This document shows positions 1 to 11,836 of a stretch of 64,000 bases of DNA, one piece after another. The stretch's first letter is position 1. Each line of letters opens with the position of its first letter. Origin of the DNA: Eubacteriales bacterium (lineage in GTDB: Bacteria > Bacillota > Clostridia > Lachnospirales > Lachnospiraceae); NCBI GenBank assembly GCA_030526265.1, contig JAUNDE010000004.1, forward strand, positions 19,125 through 83,124, read 5' to 3'. The translations under genes were made by a program, and so were the position numbers. Under the pieces are notes generated by a model that searched no databases, was not told where the DNA came from, and saw only the letters and a list, made by a program, of their open reading frames with translations.

Positions 1-2109
1 CTCCTCTGATAATTGTGACATCGCGATCTGGCGGTATACCTCACAGTTTTTCATCAGCTCTTTATGCGTACCTTTTCCTGCCACCTGACCTTCATCCAGT
101 ACAATGATCTGATCTGCGTGGAGGATCGTACTGATTCTCTGCGCAACGATCAGTGTCGTCATATCCTTCGTCGACTCTCTGAGCGCCTTTCTGAGTGCCG
201 CATCTGTCTTAAAGTCAAGTGCCGAAAAGCTGTCATCAAAGATCAGGATCTCCGGTTTCTTCGCGATCGCTCTCGCAATTGACAGTCTCTGTTTCTGACC
301 GCCGGACACATTGGTTCCGCCCTGTGCGATCGGTGAATCATAGCCTTCCTCTTTTGCGTCAATGAATTCTGCTGCCTGTGCGATTGCGGCAGCTTCTTTT
401 ATTTCCTCCTGCGAAGCATCGGTCCGTCCATACCGGATATTGGAATCAATCGTTCCAGAGAACAGGATGTTCTTCTGAGGAACGTATCCAAGTCTGTCGC
501 ACAGATCCTTCTTTGACATCTCTCTGACATCGACGCCGTCGACTCTGACTGCCCCTTCTGTCACATCAAAGAACCGCGGTATCAGGTTCACAAGTGTACT
601 CTTTCCGCTTCCGGTACTTCCGACAAATGCAACCGTCTGACCTTTCTCTGCTGTGAAAGAAATATCCTCCAGCACCTTTTCATCTGCATCCGGATAGGCA
701 AAGGATACATGGTCAAATTCCACGACACCCTTCACGTCGGCGTCCGGTGTCTCAGGGCTTTCGCATTCCCGGATCCGAGGCTTTGTCTCAAGCACTTCTC
801 CGATACGCTTTGCCGCGACATTTGCCCTTGGGATCATGATCGACATCATACTGATCATCAAAAATGACATGATGATCTGCATTGCATACTGAATGAATGC
901 CATCATATCGCCGACCTGCATCGTTCCATTGTCAACCGCATGAGAGCCCTGATATACGATCAGTACAGAGACACTGTTCATGATCAGCATCATCACCGGC
1001 ATCATGAATGTCATGCACCTGTTCACAAACAGATTCGTGCGGGTGAGGGTGTGGTTCACATCTTCGAATCGCTCCTCCTCGTGCTGTTCTCTCGAAAATG
1101 CCCTCGTAACCATGACACCGGTCAGTTCTTCACGGGACACAAGATTCAGCTTGTCGATCAGTGTCTGCAGAATCGTAAATTTCGGCATCGCCACCTTAAA
1201 CAGTACAAAGATCAGCACAAAGATCGCGCTGACGGCAAGTGCCAGTATCCAGCTCATGGAGACATCCGTCTGGATTACTTTCATTACACCTCCGATACCA
1301 AGGATCGGTGCATACAGAACCATTCGAAATCCCATCGCCAGAAGCGACTGTACCTGCTGAACATCGTTTGTGCTCCTCGTGATCAGTGACGCTGTTGAGA
1401 AGTGATTGAATTCTTCACTGTTAAAGCTGATGACCTTGCGGTAAATATCATTTCGTATATCGTGTGCGGTGACCGCCGCGATCCTTGCCGAAAGAAAGGT
1501 CACACCGACAGCTGTCAGCATAGCGAGCAGCGCCAGAAGAACCATGCTGCCTCCTGTCCTTACAAGATAACGGATCTGTCTGTCTCCGAGATCCTCTCCC
1601 AGAGCTCCATACTCCTGCTGTACGAACAATACTGCCGACTGCTCTGTGATCGACTCCGGCATCGCATCCAGCTTCCCCGTAAAGCCTTCGATCATCTGCC
1701 TTTTCATTTCCTCCGGCATCATCTTTATCTCACCGATCGATACTTCAGCGTCCTGCTGATCCAGTGCATACAGGAATAACTCTGCGTTCCGTATCGCCTC
1801 TCCAAGTTCCTGTCTTTCTTCCCGTGTGAGATCTTCGTTCAGGCTGCGGATATCACCATCTGCTGTATAGCTTCCATCCAGCCGTTTCTGACCATCCTCA
1901 TCCAGAAGCATATTCAGATTTTCAAATGTCTCTTCCCGCATTTCCTCCGGTACTCCATCCTCAATTCCTTTCTGCTGGATGCCGACATTTACAATTTTTG
2001 ATGTGTAATCCGGCAAAGACAGGTCACAGTATGCCTGAAGAAACAAAAGCAGAAAGATCAGAAAGATAAATCCGGTGGATTTCTTCAGATATTTTGCTAT
2101 TTTACTCAT
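1..2109 (-). CDS. ABC exporter half-transporter (degenerate-site subunit), 3' end cut by window edge
   Basis: Exporter-type ABC half-transporter with a membrane domain followed by an ATPase domain; 703 codons are visible and the C-terminus lies off the left edge. An N-terminal hydrophobic helix is followed by a long extracellular insertion (residues about 40-155) before the other membrane helices. The ATPase domain shows Walker A GSTGSGKST (about 497-505), signature VSGGQ and Walker B ILIFDD. Asp626 replaces the usual catalytic Glu, and the switch His is Gln (about 657, VAQRI). In heterodimeric exporters such as TM287/288 and BmrCD this is the degenerate-site subunit, so a catalytic partner probably follows just outside the window. 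The start overlaps the MarR stop by 8 bp, so both genes share a transcript. The substrate, perhaps a drug or lipid, cannot be told from sequence. Confidence 0.9.
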   Translation of the reverse strand, partial: MSKIAKYLKKSTGFIFLIFLLLFLQAYCDLSLPDYTSKIVNVGIQQKGIEDGVPEEMREETFENLNMLLDEDGQKRLDGSYTADGDIRSLNEDLTREERQELGEAIRNAELFLYALDQQDAEVSIGEIKMMPEEMKRQMIEGFTGKLDAMPESITEQSAVLFVQQEYGALGEDLGDRQIRYLVRTGGSMVLLALLAMLTAVGVTFLSARIAAVTAHDIRNDIYRKVISFNSEEFNHFSTASLITRSTNDVQQVQSLLAMGFRMVLYAPILGIGGVMKVIQTDVSMSWILALAVSAIFVLIFVLFKVAMPKFTILQTLIDKLNLVSREELTGVMVTRAFSREQHEEERFEDVNHTLTRTNLFVNRCMTFMMPVMMLIMNSVSVLIVYQGSHAVDNGTMQVGDMMAFIQYAMQIIMSFLMISMMSIMIPRANVAAKRIGEVLETKPRIRECESPETPDADVKGVVEFDHVSFAYPDADEKVLEDISFTAEKGQTVAFVGSTGSGKSTLVNLIPRFFDVTEGAVRVDGVDVREMSKKDLCDRLGYVPQKNILFSGTIDSNIRYGRTDASQEEIKEAAAIAQAAEFIDAKEEGYDSPIAQGGTNVSGGQKQRLSIARAIAKKPEILIFDDSFSALDFKTDAALRKALRESTKDMTTLIVAQRISTILHADQIIVLDEGQVAGKGTHKELMKNCEVYRQIAMSQLSEE

Positions 2110-2602
2110 AGTCCCCTCCTGTTTCCATTTGTCTTGCATGGATCAGATTTTCCGTCATTCGACCGAGGAACTGCTTTAGCTGTTCCTGCTCTTCGACAGA
2201 AAAACCGTTTGTCAGAATCCGTTCATTCTCTTCCACCGCCTGTCTGATCTCCTGCTGCAGGTTCTTCCCTGCCTCCGTCATATAGATCCGGCTGATCCTC
2301 TGATCTTTCTCATCTGCTCTTTTACAGATGAAACCGCTCTTTTCCAGACGTTTTACGGACACCGTTACTGTCGGCGGTTTGATATGAAGGATATCTGCAA
2401 TCTCTCTCAGACTCAGGCCTTCCCGGTCAGAGAGAAGTCCAAACACCGGTATCTGTCCCGGATGAAGCCCAAAACCGCGAAAGCGCTTATGGTTTCTGGC
2501 TCCGTAAGCATGGATCAGGCGGATGACCCAGGAATCGAGCGTATTCCCCGGAATCATATCCATACCCTCCAGGGCACAGCCGGTCATTTTATCTTCCGTC
2601 AT
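2102..2602 (-). CDS. MarR-family transcriptional regulator
   Basis: A 166-residue winged-helix repressor. The central region (about residues 55-120) has the MarR pattern: LSLREIADILHIKPPTVTVS as helix-turn-helix, then a wing with DQRISRIYMTEAGK. MarR proteins bind palindromes as dimers and usually release on binding small ligands. The gene sits first in a two-gene unit with the ABC exporter, a standard self-regulated efflux arrangement. The ribosome site AAGGAG lies 8 nt before the ATG. Two TTAG(T/C)CGACTA palindromes lie between promoter and start and are the likely operators. The ligand is unknown. Confidence 0.9.
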   Translation of the reverse strand: MTEDKMTGCALEGMDMIPGNTLDSWVIRLIHAYGARNHKRFRGFGLHPGQIPVFGLLSDREGLSLREIADILHIKPPTVTVSVKRLEKSGFICKRADEKDQRISRIYMTEAGKNLQQEIRQAVEENERILTNGFSVEEQEQLKQFLGRMTENLIHARQMETGGDYE

Positions 2603-2628
2603 GTTATCTGTCTCCTTCGCAAATAATA

Positions 2629-2655
2629 TTAGTCGACTAATTGTTAGCCGACTAT
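2629..2655 (-). promoter_or_regulatory. Tandem MarR operator palindromes
   Basis: Two copies of a palindromic site, TTAGTCGACTAA (2629-2640) and TTAGCCGACTAT (2644-2655), lie side by side, immediately downstream of the -10 box of the marR-ABC unit. Placement over the transcription start suits repression by the adjacent MarR protein. Binding is inferred. Confidence 0.7.
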
Positions 2656-2660
2656 TTATC

Positions 2661-2688
2661 AGTATACTCCCATCCTTAAGAATTACAA
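2661..2688 (-). promoter_or_regulatory. Promoter of marR-ABC unit
   Basis: On the minus strand, TTGTAA (2683-2688) and TATACT (2661-2666) are separated by 16 bp. The predicted start falls at or just before the operator palindromes. Confidence 0.6.
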
Positions 2689-2761
2689 CCTCTTTCCTGG
2701 GAGTTTATAAATTTTTAACAGAATCGCCCCCACTTCAAATGTGCAGGGCATAAAATGACGG

Positions 2762-2776
2762 ACAGGGCTTCCCTGT
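2762..2776 (-). terminator. Weak hairpin after V-ATPase operon 1
   Basis: ACAGGG-n3-CCCTGT lies just past the ntpD stop codon. On the minus strand a short T-containing stretch follows, but no clean T-run. It may end operon 1 before the marR promoter. Confidence 0.35.
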
Positions 2777-2784
2777 GTCAGACG

Positions 2785-3435
2785 CTACGGGTAATGATGT
2801 GCTTCCTCAAGCATCAGGTCTTTGACTTTCATCAGCCGGACCTGTGCACTTCGCTCATTTTCATCTAATTTCATCGTGATATACCGGATGCTTTTCTTTG
2901 TCTCCGGAATCGTCACATGTTCGAGTGCATTGACTCGCCTTCTCGTCTTCTCGATCTCTTCCGCCATAAGCTGGCACGCTTTTTCCGTCTCCGCAAGCTT
3001 CAGCATATCCGGCAGTATGTCTGCCAGCGACTTCACTGCCAGATCCAGATCGCCTGATGTAAATGCCAGCCCGTACGGATAAATATCATTTTCGTCTGCC
3101 GTTCTTGTCTTTGTCACAAAGACCGGAATATTTACGCCCATGACATTTCTCCGCCTGATTTCAAGCCAGATCTCCTGCTTTGGCACCATCAGTGCCGTAT
3201 TCAGAGCCGCCGCATCCATCGCAGCCTTTGCGATCACGAAATTCTGTCCTGCCGCGTGAATGCCTGCCTCCACCTTCCGGCGAAGCTCCATATTCTCGCG
3301 GATCATTTCCATGAACTGGCGCATCAGTTCATCCCGCTTGTCTTTCAGGCGCCGATGTCCCCGCACCGCCAGGACTAATTTATTCTTCAGGCGCGTAAGC
3401 TCCATGCGGGTTGGTGTTATATGTGTAGATGCCAT
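2785..3435 (-). CDS. ntpD: V-type ATPase subunit D, operon 1
   Basis: Central rotor shaft subunit of the V/A-type ATPase, linking the A3B3 head to the membrane ring. The N-terminus ITPTRMELTRLKNKL and the long N- and C-terminal helices, which form a coiled coil, are family hallmarks; the length of 216 residues is usual. The start was placed at MASTHITPTR because GGAAGGAG precedes it and family members begin there; a longer reading would start at 3483. It is the last gene of operon 1 and is separated from ntpB by an unusual 299-bp gap that holds a nested inverted repeat, whereas all other genes in the operon touch or nearly touch. Confidence 0.93.
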   Translation of the reverse strand: MASTHITPTRMELTRLKNKLVLAVRGHRRLKDKRDELMRQFMEMIRENMELRRKVEAGIHAAGQNFVIAKAAMDAAALNTALMVPKQEIWLEIRRRNVMGVNIPVFVTKTRTADENDIYPYGLAFTSGDLDLAVKSLADILPDMLKLAETEKACQLMAEEIEKTRRRVNALEHVTIPETKKSIRYITMKLDENERSAQVRLMKVKDLMLEEAHHYP

Positions 3436-3534
3436 TGTCTTCTCTCCTTCCGGTTTCTCAGGTAAATTCAGGTATAAAAGCAATTGTATGAACAGCTACT
3501 ATCGATCTGCACAGATGCTGTAAGTACATGTTCT

Positions 3535-3726
3535 CTTCCGGCGGGCCTCTGCGGTATCCTCATCAAACACGTTGATTTTCTTGTTTTGCTGCGCCGCCTA
3601 TTTGTGAGCGGAAATCAAAACTCACCCGAACGGGTTCAGACAGTTGATTTCCGCCCACACTATGCTCGCAAAACTGCAAAAATCTGCCTATCGTTTTCTG
3701 AGGACACCACAGAGGACCGCCGGAAG
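3535..3726 (-). repeat. 192-bp nested inverted repeat between ntpB and ntpD
   Basis: The outer arms are 3535-3561 and 3700-3726, 27 nt each with three differences. The inner arms are GCGGAAATCAA (3608-3618) and TTGATTTCCGC (3644-3654), with ACCCG/CGGGT near the centre. Read as minus-strand RNA, two of the three outer differences become G-U pairs, so the structure fits the operon transcript better than its complement. The short reading frames crossing it look like chance. It could be an RNA element that tunes ntpD level, an RNA processing site, or a small MITE-like insertion; nothing here decides between these. Confidence 0.75.
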
Positions 3727-3734
3727 AAATAGGA

Positions 3735-5132
3735 TTACTCACTATGCAGATCGTCAGGGCTTTTTTCTTCGTAATACAGATCCAGATATTTCTCATCGAT
3801 ACGTTTCAGTTCTGCCCTCGGGAGCATGGAAAGAAGCCTCCAGCCGATTTCCAGCGTCTCCTCGATCGTCCGGTCGGTGTCGTATCCCTGCGATACATAT
3901 TCCTTTTCAAATGCCTCGGCAAATGCGGCGTATCTGAGATCCATTTCTGTCAGTGCCGCTTCCCCGAGAATCGTCATGAGTTCTTTCGCATCTTTCCCGC
4001 GGGAGTATGCTGCGAAAAGCTGATTCATCGTATTCGCATGGTCTGCCCTTGTCTTTCCCTCGCCGATCCCTTTATCTTTCAGACGGGAAAGCGATGGCAG
4101 TACATCGATCGGCGGCTTCACTCCCTTCCGATAGAGATCACGGCTTAAGATCACCTGTCCCTCTGTGATGTATCCGGTAAGGTCCGGGATCGGATGTGTC
4201 TTGTCATCTTCCGGCATCGTGAGGATCGGGATCATCGTGATGCTTCCGCTCTTTCCCTGCTGACGTCCAGCTCTCTCGTACAGTGATGCGAGATCAGTGT
4301 ACATGTATCCCGGATACCCGCGTCGTCCCGGCACTTCCTTGCGTGCCGCCGAGACTTCCCGGAGTGCATCTGCATAATTCGTGATGTCCGTGAGAATGAC
4401 AAGCACATGCATCTCTTTTTCAAACGCAAGATACTCTGCAGCCGTGAGCGCCATGCGCGGCGTTGAGATTCGCTCGATAGGAGGGTCGTTTGCCAGATTC
4501 ACGAACATGACTGTCCTCTCAATCGCACCGGTCTTCCGAAAGGATTCAACGAAATACTCTGACTCTTCAAATGTGATGCCCATTGCCGCAAATACAACGG
4601 CGAACTTCTCATCTTTTCCGCGTACCTTTGCCTGTCCTGCAATCTGTGCCGCAAGCCTTGCGTGGGGAAGCCCCGATGCTGAGAAGATCGGAAGCTTCTG
4701 TCCGCGCACAAGTGTATTCAGTCCATCGATCGCTGATACTCCTGTCTGAATAAACTCAGATGGATACAGCCTTGCTGCCGGATTCATCGGGAGACCGTTG
4801 ATATCTCTCCTCTCATCCGGGAGGATCTCCGGACCTCCATCCACCGGACGGCCGAGCCCGTCAAACACGCGCCCAAGCATATCTGCCGACACGCCAAGCT
4901 CCATACTTCTCCCAAGAAATCGCACTTTACTGTCACTCAAACTGATCCCTGCCGCACTCTCAAAGAGCTGCACAAGCACATCTTTTCCTTTTACTTCCAG
5001 CACCCTGCAGCGGCGGATCTCGCCTCCTGCAAGTACGATCTCGCCGATCTCATCGTAGGCGACATCCTCCACGCCGCGGACAAGCATCAGAGGACCCGCG
5101 ACCTCCTGTATCGTTCTGTATTCTTTTGGCAT
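3735..5132 (-). CDS. ntpB: V-type ATPase subunit B, operon 1
   Basis: Non-catalytic nucleotide-binding subunit of the A3B3 head, 465 residues, full length. The N-terminal beta barrel begins [20 protein letters not shown]. The P-loop position carries [14 protein letters not shown], the altered loop typical of B subunits, in place of GxxGxGKT. Later motifs include [15 protein letters not shown] and [17 protein letters not shown]. It follows ntpA by 3 bp. Its paralogue in operon 2 (25113-26495) is clearly related but distinct. The stop codon is followed by the nested inverted repeat. Confidence 0.96.
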   Translation of the reverse strand: MPKEYRTIQEVAGPLMLVRGVEDVAYDEIGEIVLAGGEIRRCRVLEVKGKDVLVQLFESAAGISLSDSKVRFLGRSMELGVSADMLGRVFDGLGRPVDGGPEILPDERRDINGLPMNPAARLYPSEFIQTGVSAIDGLNTLVRGQKLPIFSASGLPHARLAAQIAGQAKVRGKDEKFAVVFAAMGITFEESEYFVESFRKTGAIERTVMFVNLANDPPIERISTPRMALTAAEYLAFEKEMHVLVILTDITNYADALREVSAARKEVPGRRGYPGYMYTDLASLYERAGRQQGKSGSITMIPILTMPEDDKTHPIPDLTGYITEGQVILSRDLYRKGVKPPIDVLPSLSRLKDKGIGEGKTRADHANTMNQLFAAYSRGKDAKELMTILGEAALTEMDLRYAAFAEAFEKEYVSQGYDTDRTIEETLEIGWRLLSMLPRAELKRIDEKYLDLYYEEKSPDDLHSE

Positions 5133-5135
5133 GAT

Positions 5136-6902
5136 CTAATCGTCCTCCTTTTCAAACGTATCTGCGATCTCCCGGTGCAGCTCTCTGATGATCTGCTCAT
5201 ATTCAACTTCCAGCTCTGCGTCTGGTGTATATTTGAACCTGCCGATCTTCTCACGGACCGGCATTGCAAGCAGTGATTTTACGGGGGCATCAGACTCAAG
5301 CGCCTCCATAGCACCCTCATAAAAGGTAAGCACAAGCTTCATCATAAGATACTGCTTTCTCACAGAAGTGTACGTGTCGATCTCATGGAAGGAATTCTGG
5401 TGCAGGTAATCTTCACGGATCGATCTTGCCGCTTCCATCTTCAGACGGTCTTCCGGAGAGAGCGCATCCATCCCCACCATCTTGACGACTTCTTCAAGCT
5501 CAGCTTCTTCCTGAAGCAGTGTCATCAGCTTCTGACGTTCATCCATCCAGTCCTTCGCGACTTCTTTTTCGAACCAGTCCTCCATACTGTCCAGATAGAG
5601 TGAATAGCTTGTCAGCCAGTTGATCGCAGGGAAATGTCTCTTGTACGCAAGTGCAGAGTCAAGCCCCCAGAATACCTTCACGATGCGAAGCGTTGCCTGC
5701 GACACCGGCTCCGAGATATCTCCGCCCGGCGGGGACACGGCACCAATGACAGAAAGCGCTCCCTCTCTTCCGTCCGAACCGAGCGTGACGACATGCCCGG
5801 CTCTTTCATAGAACTGGGCAAGGCGTGATCCCAGATATGCAGGATAGCCTTCTTCTCCCGGCATTTCCTCCAGACGCCCGGACATCTCCCTGAGCGCCTC
5901 TGCCCACCGGGAGGTCGAATCCGCCATAAGCGCTACCGAAAATCCCATATCTCGGAAATACTCGGCGATCGTGATCCCCGTATAGATCGAGGCCTCACGG
6001 GCAGCGACCGGCATATCCGATGTATTTGCGATCAGAACCGTTCTCTCCATCAGTGACTGTCCTGTCTTCGGATCTTTCAGCTCCGGGAATTCATTCAGAA
6101 CGTCCGTCATCTCATTGCCTCGCTCCCCGCAGCCGATATATACGACGATGTCTGCCTCTGCCCATTTCGCAAGCTGATGCTGGATCACGGTCTTCCCGCT
6201 TCCAAACGGTCCCGGCACAGCCGCGACTCCGCCCTTTGCGATCGGGAAGAACGTATCGATCACGCGCTGTCCGGTCAGAAGCGGCATCCGCGGGGCAAGC
6301 TTCCTCACATACGGACGTCCTTTGCGTACTGGCCATCTCTGCATCATCGTCAGCTCCTTCTCTCCCTGTTCCGTCTCGATGACCGCGATCACCTCTTCCA
6401 CCGTAAATGCTCCCGAAGCAATCATCTTTACCGTGCCTTCCACCCCGTACGGAACCATGATCTTTTGTCTGACGACAATCGTTTCCTGCACCGTCCCGAG
6501 CACATCGCCGGCCTGCACTCTGTCTCCTTCCTTTGCCACGGGAACAAATTCCCACTTTTTTTCTCTCTTTAAAGACGCGGCTTCCACACCTCTTTTCAGA
6601 TTGTTTCCGGACACTTTCATGATGTCATCAAGCGGGCGCTGTATCCCGTCATAGATACTGGTGATCAGCCCGGGGCCCAGTTCCACAGACATCGGGACAC
6701 CGGTTGACTCGACCGGCTCTCCCGGGCGAAGGCCGGACGTCTCTTCATACACCTGAATGGATGCCTCATCGCCGTGCATTTCTATGATCTCTCCGATCAG
6801 CCTTCTCTCACTCACGCGAACGACATCAAACAGGTTTGCAGAGCGCATCTCGCCGGCAATCACAAGCGGACCGGCAATATTTTTAATCGTGCCAATACTC
6901 AT
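5136..6902 (-). CDS. ntpA: V-type ATPase catalytic subunit A, operon 1
   Basis: Catalytic ATP-hydrolysing subunit, 588 residues, full length. The Walker A motif is GPFGSGKT at about residue 230. It is followed by [13 protein letters not shown], whose Glu is the usual catalytic general base, and by [21 protein letters not shown]. The A-type non-homologous bulge region (about residues 115-185) is present. In this family the subunit turns ATP energy into rotation of the D/F shaft and ion pumping through the K ring with subunit I. A 50-bp gap separates it from the preceding ntpG gene. Confidence 0.97.
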   Translation of the reverse strand: MSIGTIKNIAGPLVIAGEMRSANLFDVVRVSERRLIGEIIEMHGDEASIQVYEETSGLRPGEPVESTGVPMSVELGPGLITSIYDGIQRPLDDIMKVSGNNLKRGVEAASLKREKKWEFVPVAKEGDRVQAGDVLGTVQETIVVRQKIMVPYGVEGTVKMIASGAFTVEEVIAVIETEQGEKELTMMQRWPVRKGRPYVRKLAPRMPLLTGQRVIDTFFPIAKGGVAAVPGPFGSGKTVIQHQLAKWAEADIVVYIGCGERGNEMTDVLNEFPELKDPKTGQSLMERTVLIANTSDMPVAAREASIYTGITIAEYFRDMGFSVALMADSTSRWAEALREMSGRLEEMPGEEGYPAYLGSRLAQFYERAGHVVTLGSDGREGALSVIGAVSPPGGDISEPVSQATLRIVKVFWGLDSALAYKRHFPAINWLTSYSLYLDSMEDWFEKEVAKDWMDERQKLMTLLQEEAELEEVVKMVGMDALSPEDRLKMEAARSIREDYLHQNSFHEIDTYTSVRKQYLMMKLVLTFYEGAMEALESDAPVKSLLAMPVREKIGRFKYTPDAELEVEYEQIIRELHREIADTFEKEDD

Positions 6903-6952
6903 TTCGATTCAAAAACCTCCCATCTGCCACATTTCTCTGTCATTTGTACTCC

Positions 6953-7267
6953 TTAACTGCCAAAAAGTATGTCCGAACCGACCGCCTTCTCGACACACCT
7001 TCTGACGCCCCGTATCCCTTCTCCTGTATTCCCGGAAGTGCCGGGGATCTGTATGATCGCAGGCGTTACCCGGTCTGCATACTTTTCGATCTCACTTTGA
7101 AGCCCTGCAGCGAGATGCTCTGTGATGTAGATCACTCCATACTCTGTGGCGAGCCGGTGGAGTTTTTCCCCCGCTGCCACGGGATCAGAGACCGGAAATA
7201 TCTCGATGCCAAGCGCGGCAAATCCATATACACTGTCATAATCACCGATCACCGCAATCTTACACAT
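6953..7267 (-). CDS. ntpG: V-type ATPase subunit F (NtpG), operon 1
   Basis: Small shaft subunit of 104 residues with a Rossmann-like fold. The N-terminus MCKIAVIGDYDSVYGFAALG and the IYITEHLAA strand are typical of V/A-ATPase F subunits. It binds subunit D at the base of the rotor. Its start overlaps the end of ntpC by 8 bp, which implies translational coupling. It is called ntpG in the E. hirae naming, which this operon follows in order. Confidence 0.92.
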   Translation of the reverse strand: MCKIAVIGDYDSVYGFAALGIEIFPVSDPVAAGEKLHRLATEYGVIYITEHLAAGLQSEIEKYADRVTPAIIQIPGTSGNTGEGIRGVRRCVEKAVGSDILFGS

Positions 7268-8228
7268 ACATTTCCCTTACCCTTTCCCAGATTCTTTCTT
7301 CCGGCAGATGATTGTATTTACCGGTCAGAATGATCCGAACGGTACGGATCTCATTTTGTCTTGCAATGACATACGCCACGACCGGACCGATCCCAAACGG
7401 CTCATATTTCTGCGGCGAGATCATCCGGATCATCCGGTTATCACACCACCGTTCAAATGCAGACATCGACTGCCCGAGCGCTTCGGCTCCCCCTGCATAC
7501 GGAGTCTCCCGCAGATAATTTACGATCTCCTCCGCGCCTTTAGCCGCCGCCCTCACGAGCCGTTTTATCTGAACCGAACGGCACTCCACCATCGCCCGTT
7601 CCATAAATTCCGACGTTTTTTTCATCCTCTGCGCGCGCACTGCGATCCTGATATCCGAGACAGCGACCGCTGTCTCCGCATACACTCTGATGATCTCTTC
7701 GTCCGCTGTTTCCCCGACGTCCCGGATCCGCTTAAGCACTGCCCTGTCTATGAGAAGATCCGCGCTCTGTGCATCCCCGGTGTGAAGCAGTGTCTGAAGG
7801 GCGTCACGGGCGACGTCCCGCATATCTTTCGGAAGTCTGTCATAATCCCTCTCCTTTATGATGCGGACCATTTCCTCTCCGGAAGGATCTGTCTCTTCAT
7901 AGAAGATCGTTCTGCCCGTCTCTTCGGTGTACACTTCTCTGACCGCTGCCTTCAGATTATGGAAACGCTTTGGGCAGCGGATAACCTCGAATTTCTCCGG
8001 CGGAACAGCAAGCTCCTTCACTACCTGCCATGTCCGCGCTTCCTCTTTTGAAAGCATCGCCTCCGCATCATTTCCAGTCTCATCGTCTCCCCAGCCCTTT
8101 TCCTTCAGAAACGAAAGACACTGATCGTACGTCTGGCACGCCATAAGCTGACGGATCAGTGCATTCGAAAGCAGTGACCCTTCCAGCACACGAATACGCG
8201 CTACGGCGTATATATACTTTTCACCCAT
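7260..8228 (-). CDS. ntpC: V-type ATPase subunit C, operon 1
   Basis: Subunit C (V1/Vo socket, archaeal C and yeast d type), about 322 residues, mostly helical. It joins the central shaft to the membrane rotor ring. The N-terminus MGEKYIYAVARIRVLEGSLL is the family start and is preceded by GAGGAGG; a longer reading from 8249 adds only seven residues and lacks a ribosome site. It overlaps ntpG at its 3' end. The gene appears more GC-rich by eye than the operon 2 counterpart, and the two are diverged. Confidence 0.9.
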   Translation of the reverse strand: MGEKYIYAVARIRVLEGSLLSNALIRQLMACQTYDQCLSFLKEKGWGDDETGNDAEAMLSKEEARTWQVVKELAVPPEKFEVIRCPKRFHNLKAAVREVYTEETGRTIFYEETDPSGEEMVRIIKERDYDRLPKDMRDVARDALQTLLHTGDAQSADLLIDRAVLKRIRDVGETADEEIIRVYAETAVAVSDIRIAVRAQRMKKTSEFMERAMVECRSVQIKRLVRAAAKGAEEIVNYLRETPYAGGAEALGQSMSAFERWCDNRMIRMISPQKYEPFGIGPVVAYVIARQNEIRTVRIILTGKYNHLPEERIWERVREMYV

Positions 8229-8256
8229 GAAAACCTCCTCTCCCTGCATCCGTCAT

Positions 8257-8850
8257 CTAAGGAAACAGAATATGCCGCACCGTATCGGAAAGCTCCTCTT
8301 TTCTCGCCTCGAACATCGCCCGGATCGTACAGTTCTCTTCGATCCCGTCATAGACAAGAATGAACCCCTTCACAACTGATCTGTTCTCTGCAAAAAAGAG
8401 AATCTCTCCTCCCTTTTCTTTCGCGATCGCTTTTGCCTTTTCTCTGAAATCAGATGGAATTTTTGCATAATCTTCAACGGACAGATACATTTTCCCCACC
8501 TTTGGCTGTGCACAGTGCTCTAACAATCCGAGCAGCAATTCAAAATAATCGCTGTCTTTCATCTCCTTCACTGCATCATATGCACGCCCCAGAACATCCG
8601 CGATCACTTCCTGTTTTGCGGCAAGCATTTTCGTTCTTCTTTCATATTTCTTCGAAGCCTCAATACGTTCTCTGTGAACAGTAATCCTTTCCTGTGATCT
8701 CACATGAATTGACTCCGACTCTTCTTTTGCTTCTTTTTTCGCTCCTTCCACAATAGATGTCCCGTCTTTTCTTGCCTTCGAAATCATTTCTCTTGCCGTA
8801 TTGTCAGCCTCCTGCAGGATCTGACTTTTCATTTTCTCTAATCCAGTCAT
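8257..8850 (-). CDS. ntpE: V-type ATPase subunit E, operon 1
   Basis: Peripheral-stalk subunit of 197 residues. The N-terminal half (residues 1-90) is a charged heptad-rich helix, and the C-terminal half is the globular domain that holds the top of the A3B3 head. With NtpF it forms the stator coiled coil. A clear GGGAGGAG site precedes the ATG. The order K-E-C around it matches E. hirae. Confidence 0.88.
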   Translation of the reverse strand: MTGLEKMKSQILQEADNTAREMISKARKDGTSIVEGAKKEAKEESESIHVRSQERITVHRERIEASKKYERRTKMLAAKQEVIADVLGRAYDAVKEMKDSDYFELLLGLLEHCAQPKVGKMYLSVEDYAKIPSDFREKAKAIAKEKGGEILFFAENRSVVKGFILVYDGIEENCTIRAMFEARKEELSDTVRHILFP

Positions 8851-8872
8851 ATCTGCTCCTCCCGCGAAAAGA

Positions 8873-11364
<2,492 letters not shown>

Positions 11365-11398
11365 ATTCACATCACTCCTTCTGTTCCTTCATACTCTT

Positions 11399-11707
11399 TC
11401 AAACCAGTTCACTGATCACTGCGGCGACTGCCTCATCAACCCTTATCAGGGCCTGTTCTTTTAAATTCCTGATTTCCACTTCAATCTCGCGCTCATTTTT
11501 CAATAGTTCTTTCGTTCCACGTTCCTCTTCCTCTGTCCAGTCTGTTTCTGCTCTTGCTCTCGCCGCATTTATCTCATCTTTGTTTATTCTTTCAGCGCTT
11601 TTCTTTGCTTCTTCAATGATTGATTCTGCCTCTTCCCTTGCAGTTCTTATCATTGCATCCGCTTCTTTTTCCGTCTCTTTGATCGCATTTATGATCTCTT
11701 CTATCAT
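11399..11707 (-). CDS. ntpF: V-type ATPase peripheral-stalk subunit (NtpF/H type), operon 1
   Basis: Short 102-residue protein that is almost all charged helix (EEAESIIEEAKKSAERINKDE), as expected of the stator subunit that pairs with E. It is the first gene of operon 1; a GGAAAGGAG site lies upstream of its ATG. No good promoter is visible between the trmL terminator and this gene. The operon may use a weak promoter or read-through past the hairpins at 11762-11826. Family assignment rests on composition and position. Confidence 0.8.
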   Translation of the reverse strand: MIEEIINAIKETEKEADAMIRTAREEAESIIEEAKKSAERINKDEINAARARAETDWTEEEERGTKELLKNEREIEVEIRNLKEQALIRVDEAVAAVISELV

Positions 11708-11788
11708 ATCTGCATCACTCCTTTCCCCAAATGATCTGTGAGTCCTCCCGGAGATTTTGCTCTATGGGAACGAAGTTTCCTCATAGAG

Positions 11789-11826
11789 CAAAAAAAACAG
11801 CGAATGACGAGTAGTCATTCGCTGTT
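11789..11826 (-). terminator. Rho-independent terminator of trmL
   Basis: AACAGCGAATGAC (11796-11808) and GTCATTCGCTGTT (11814-11826) form a perfect 13-bp stem with a five-base loop, followed on the minus strand by eight Ts. A second hairpin (about 11759-11789, GCTCTATG/CATAGAGC) comes next, in the leader of V-ATPase operon 1. Confidence 0.9.
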
Positions 11827-11836
11827 TTTCATTGCA

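Noticed and set aside
3563-3796. 77-codon open frame on the minus strand and a 97-codon frame on the plus strand between ntpB and ntpD
   Set aside because: They overlap the nested inverted repeat and the end of ntpB and show no protein-like pattern.
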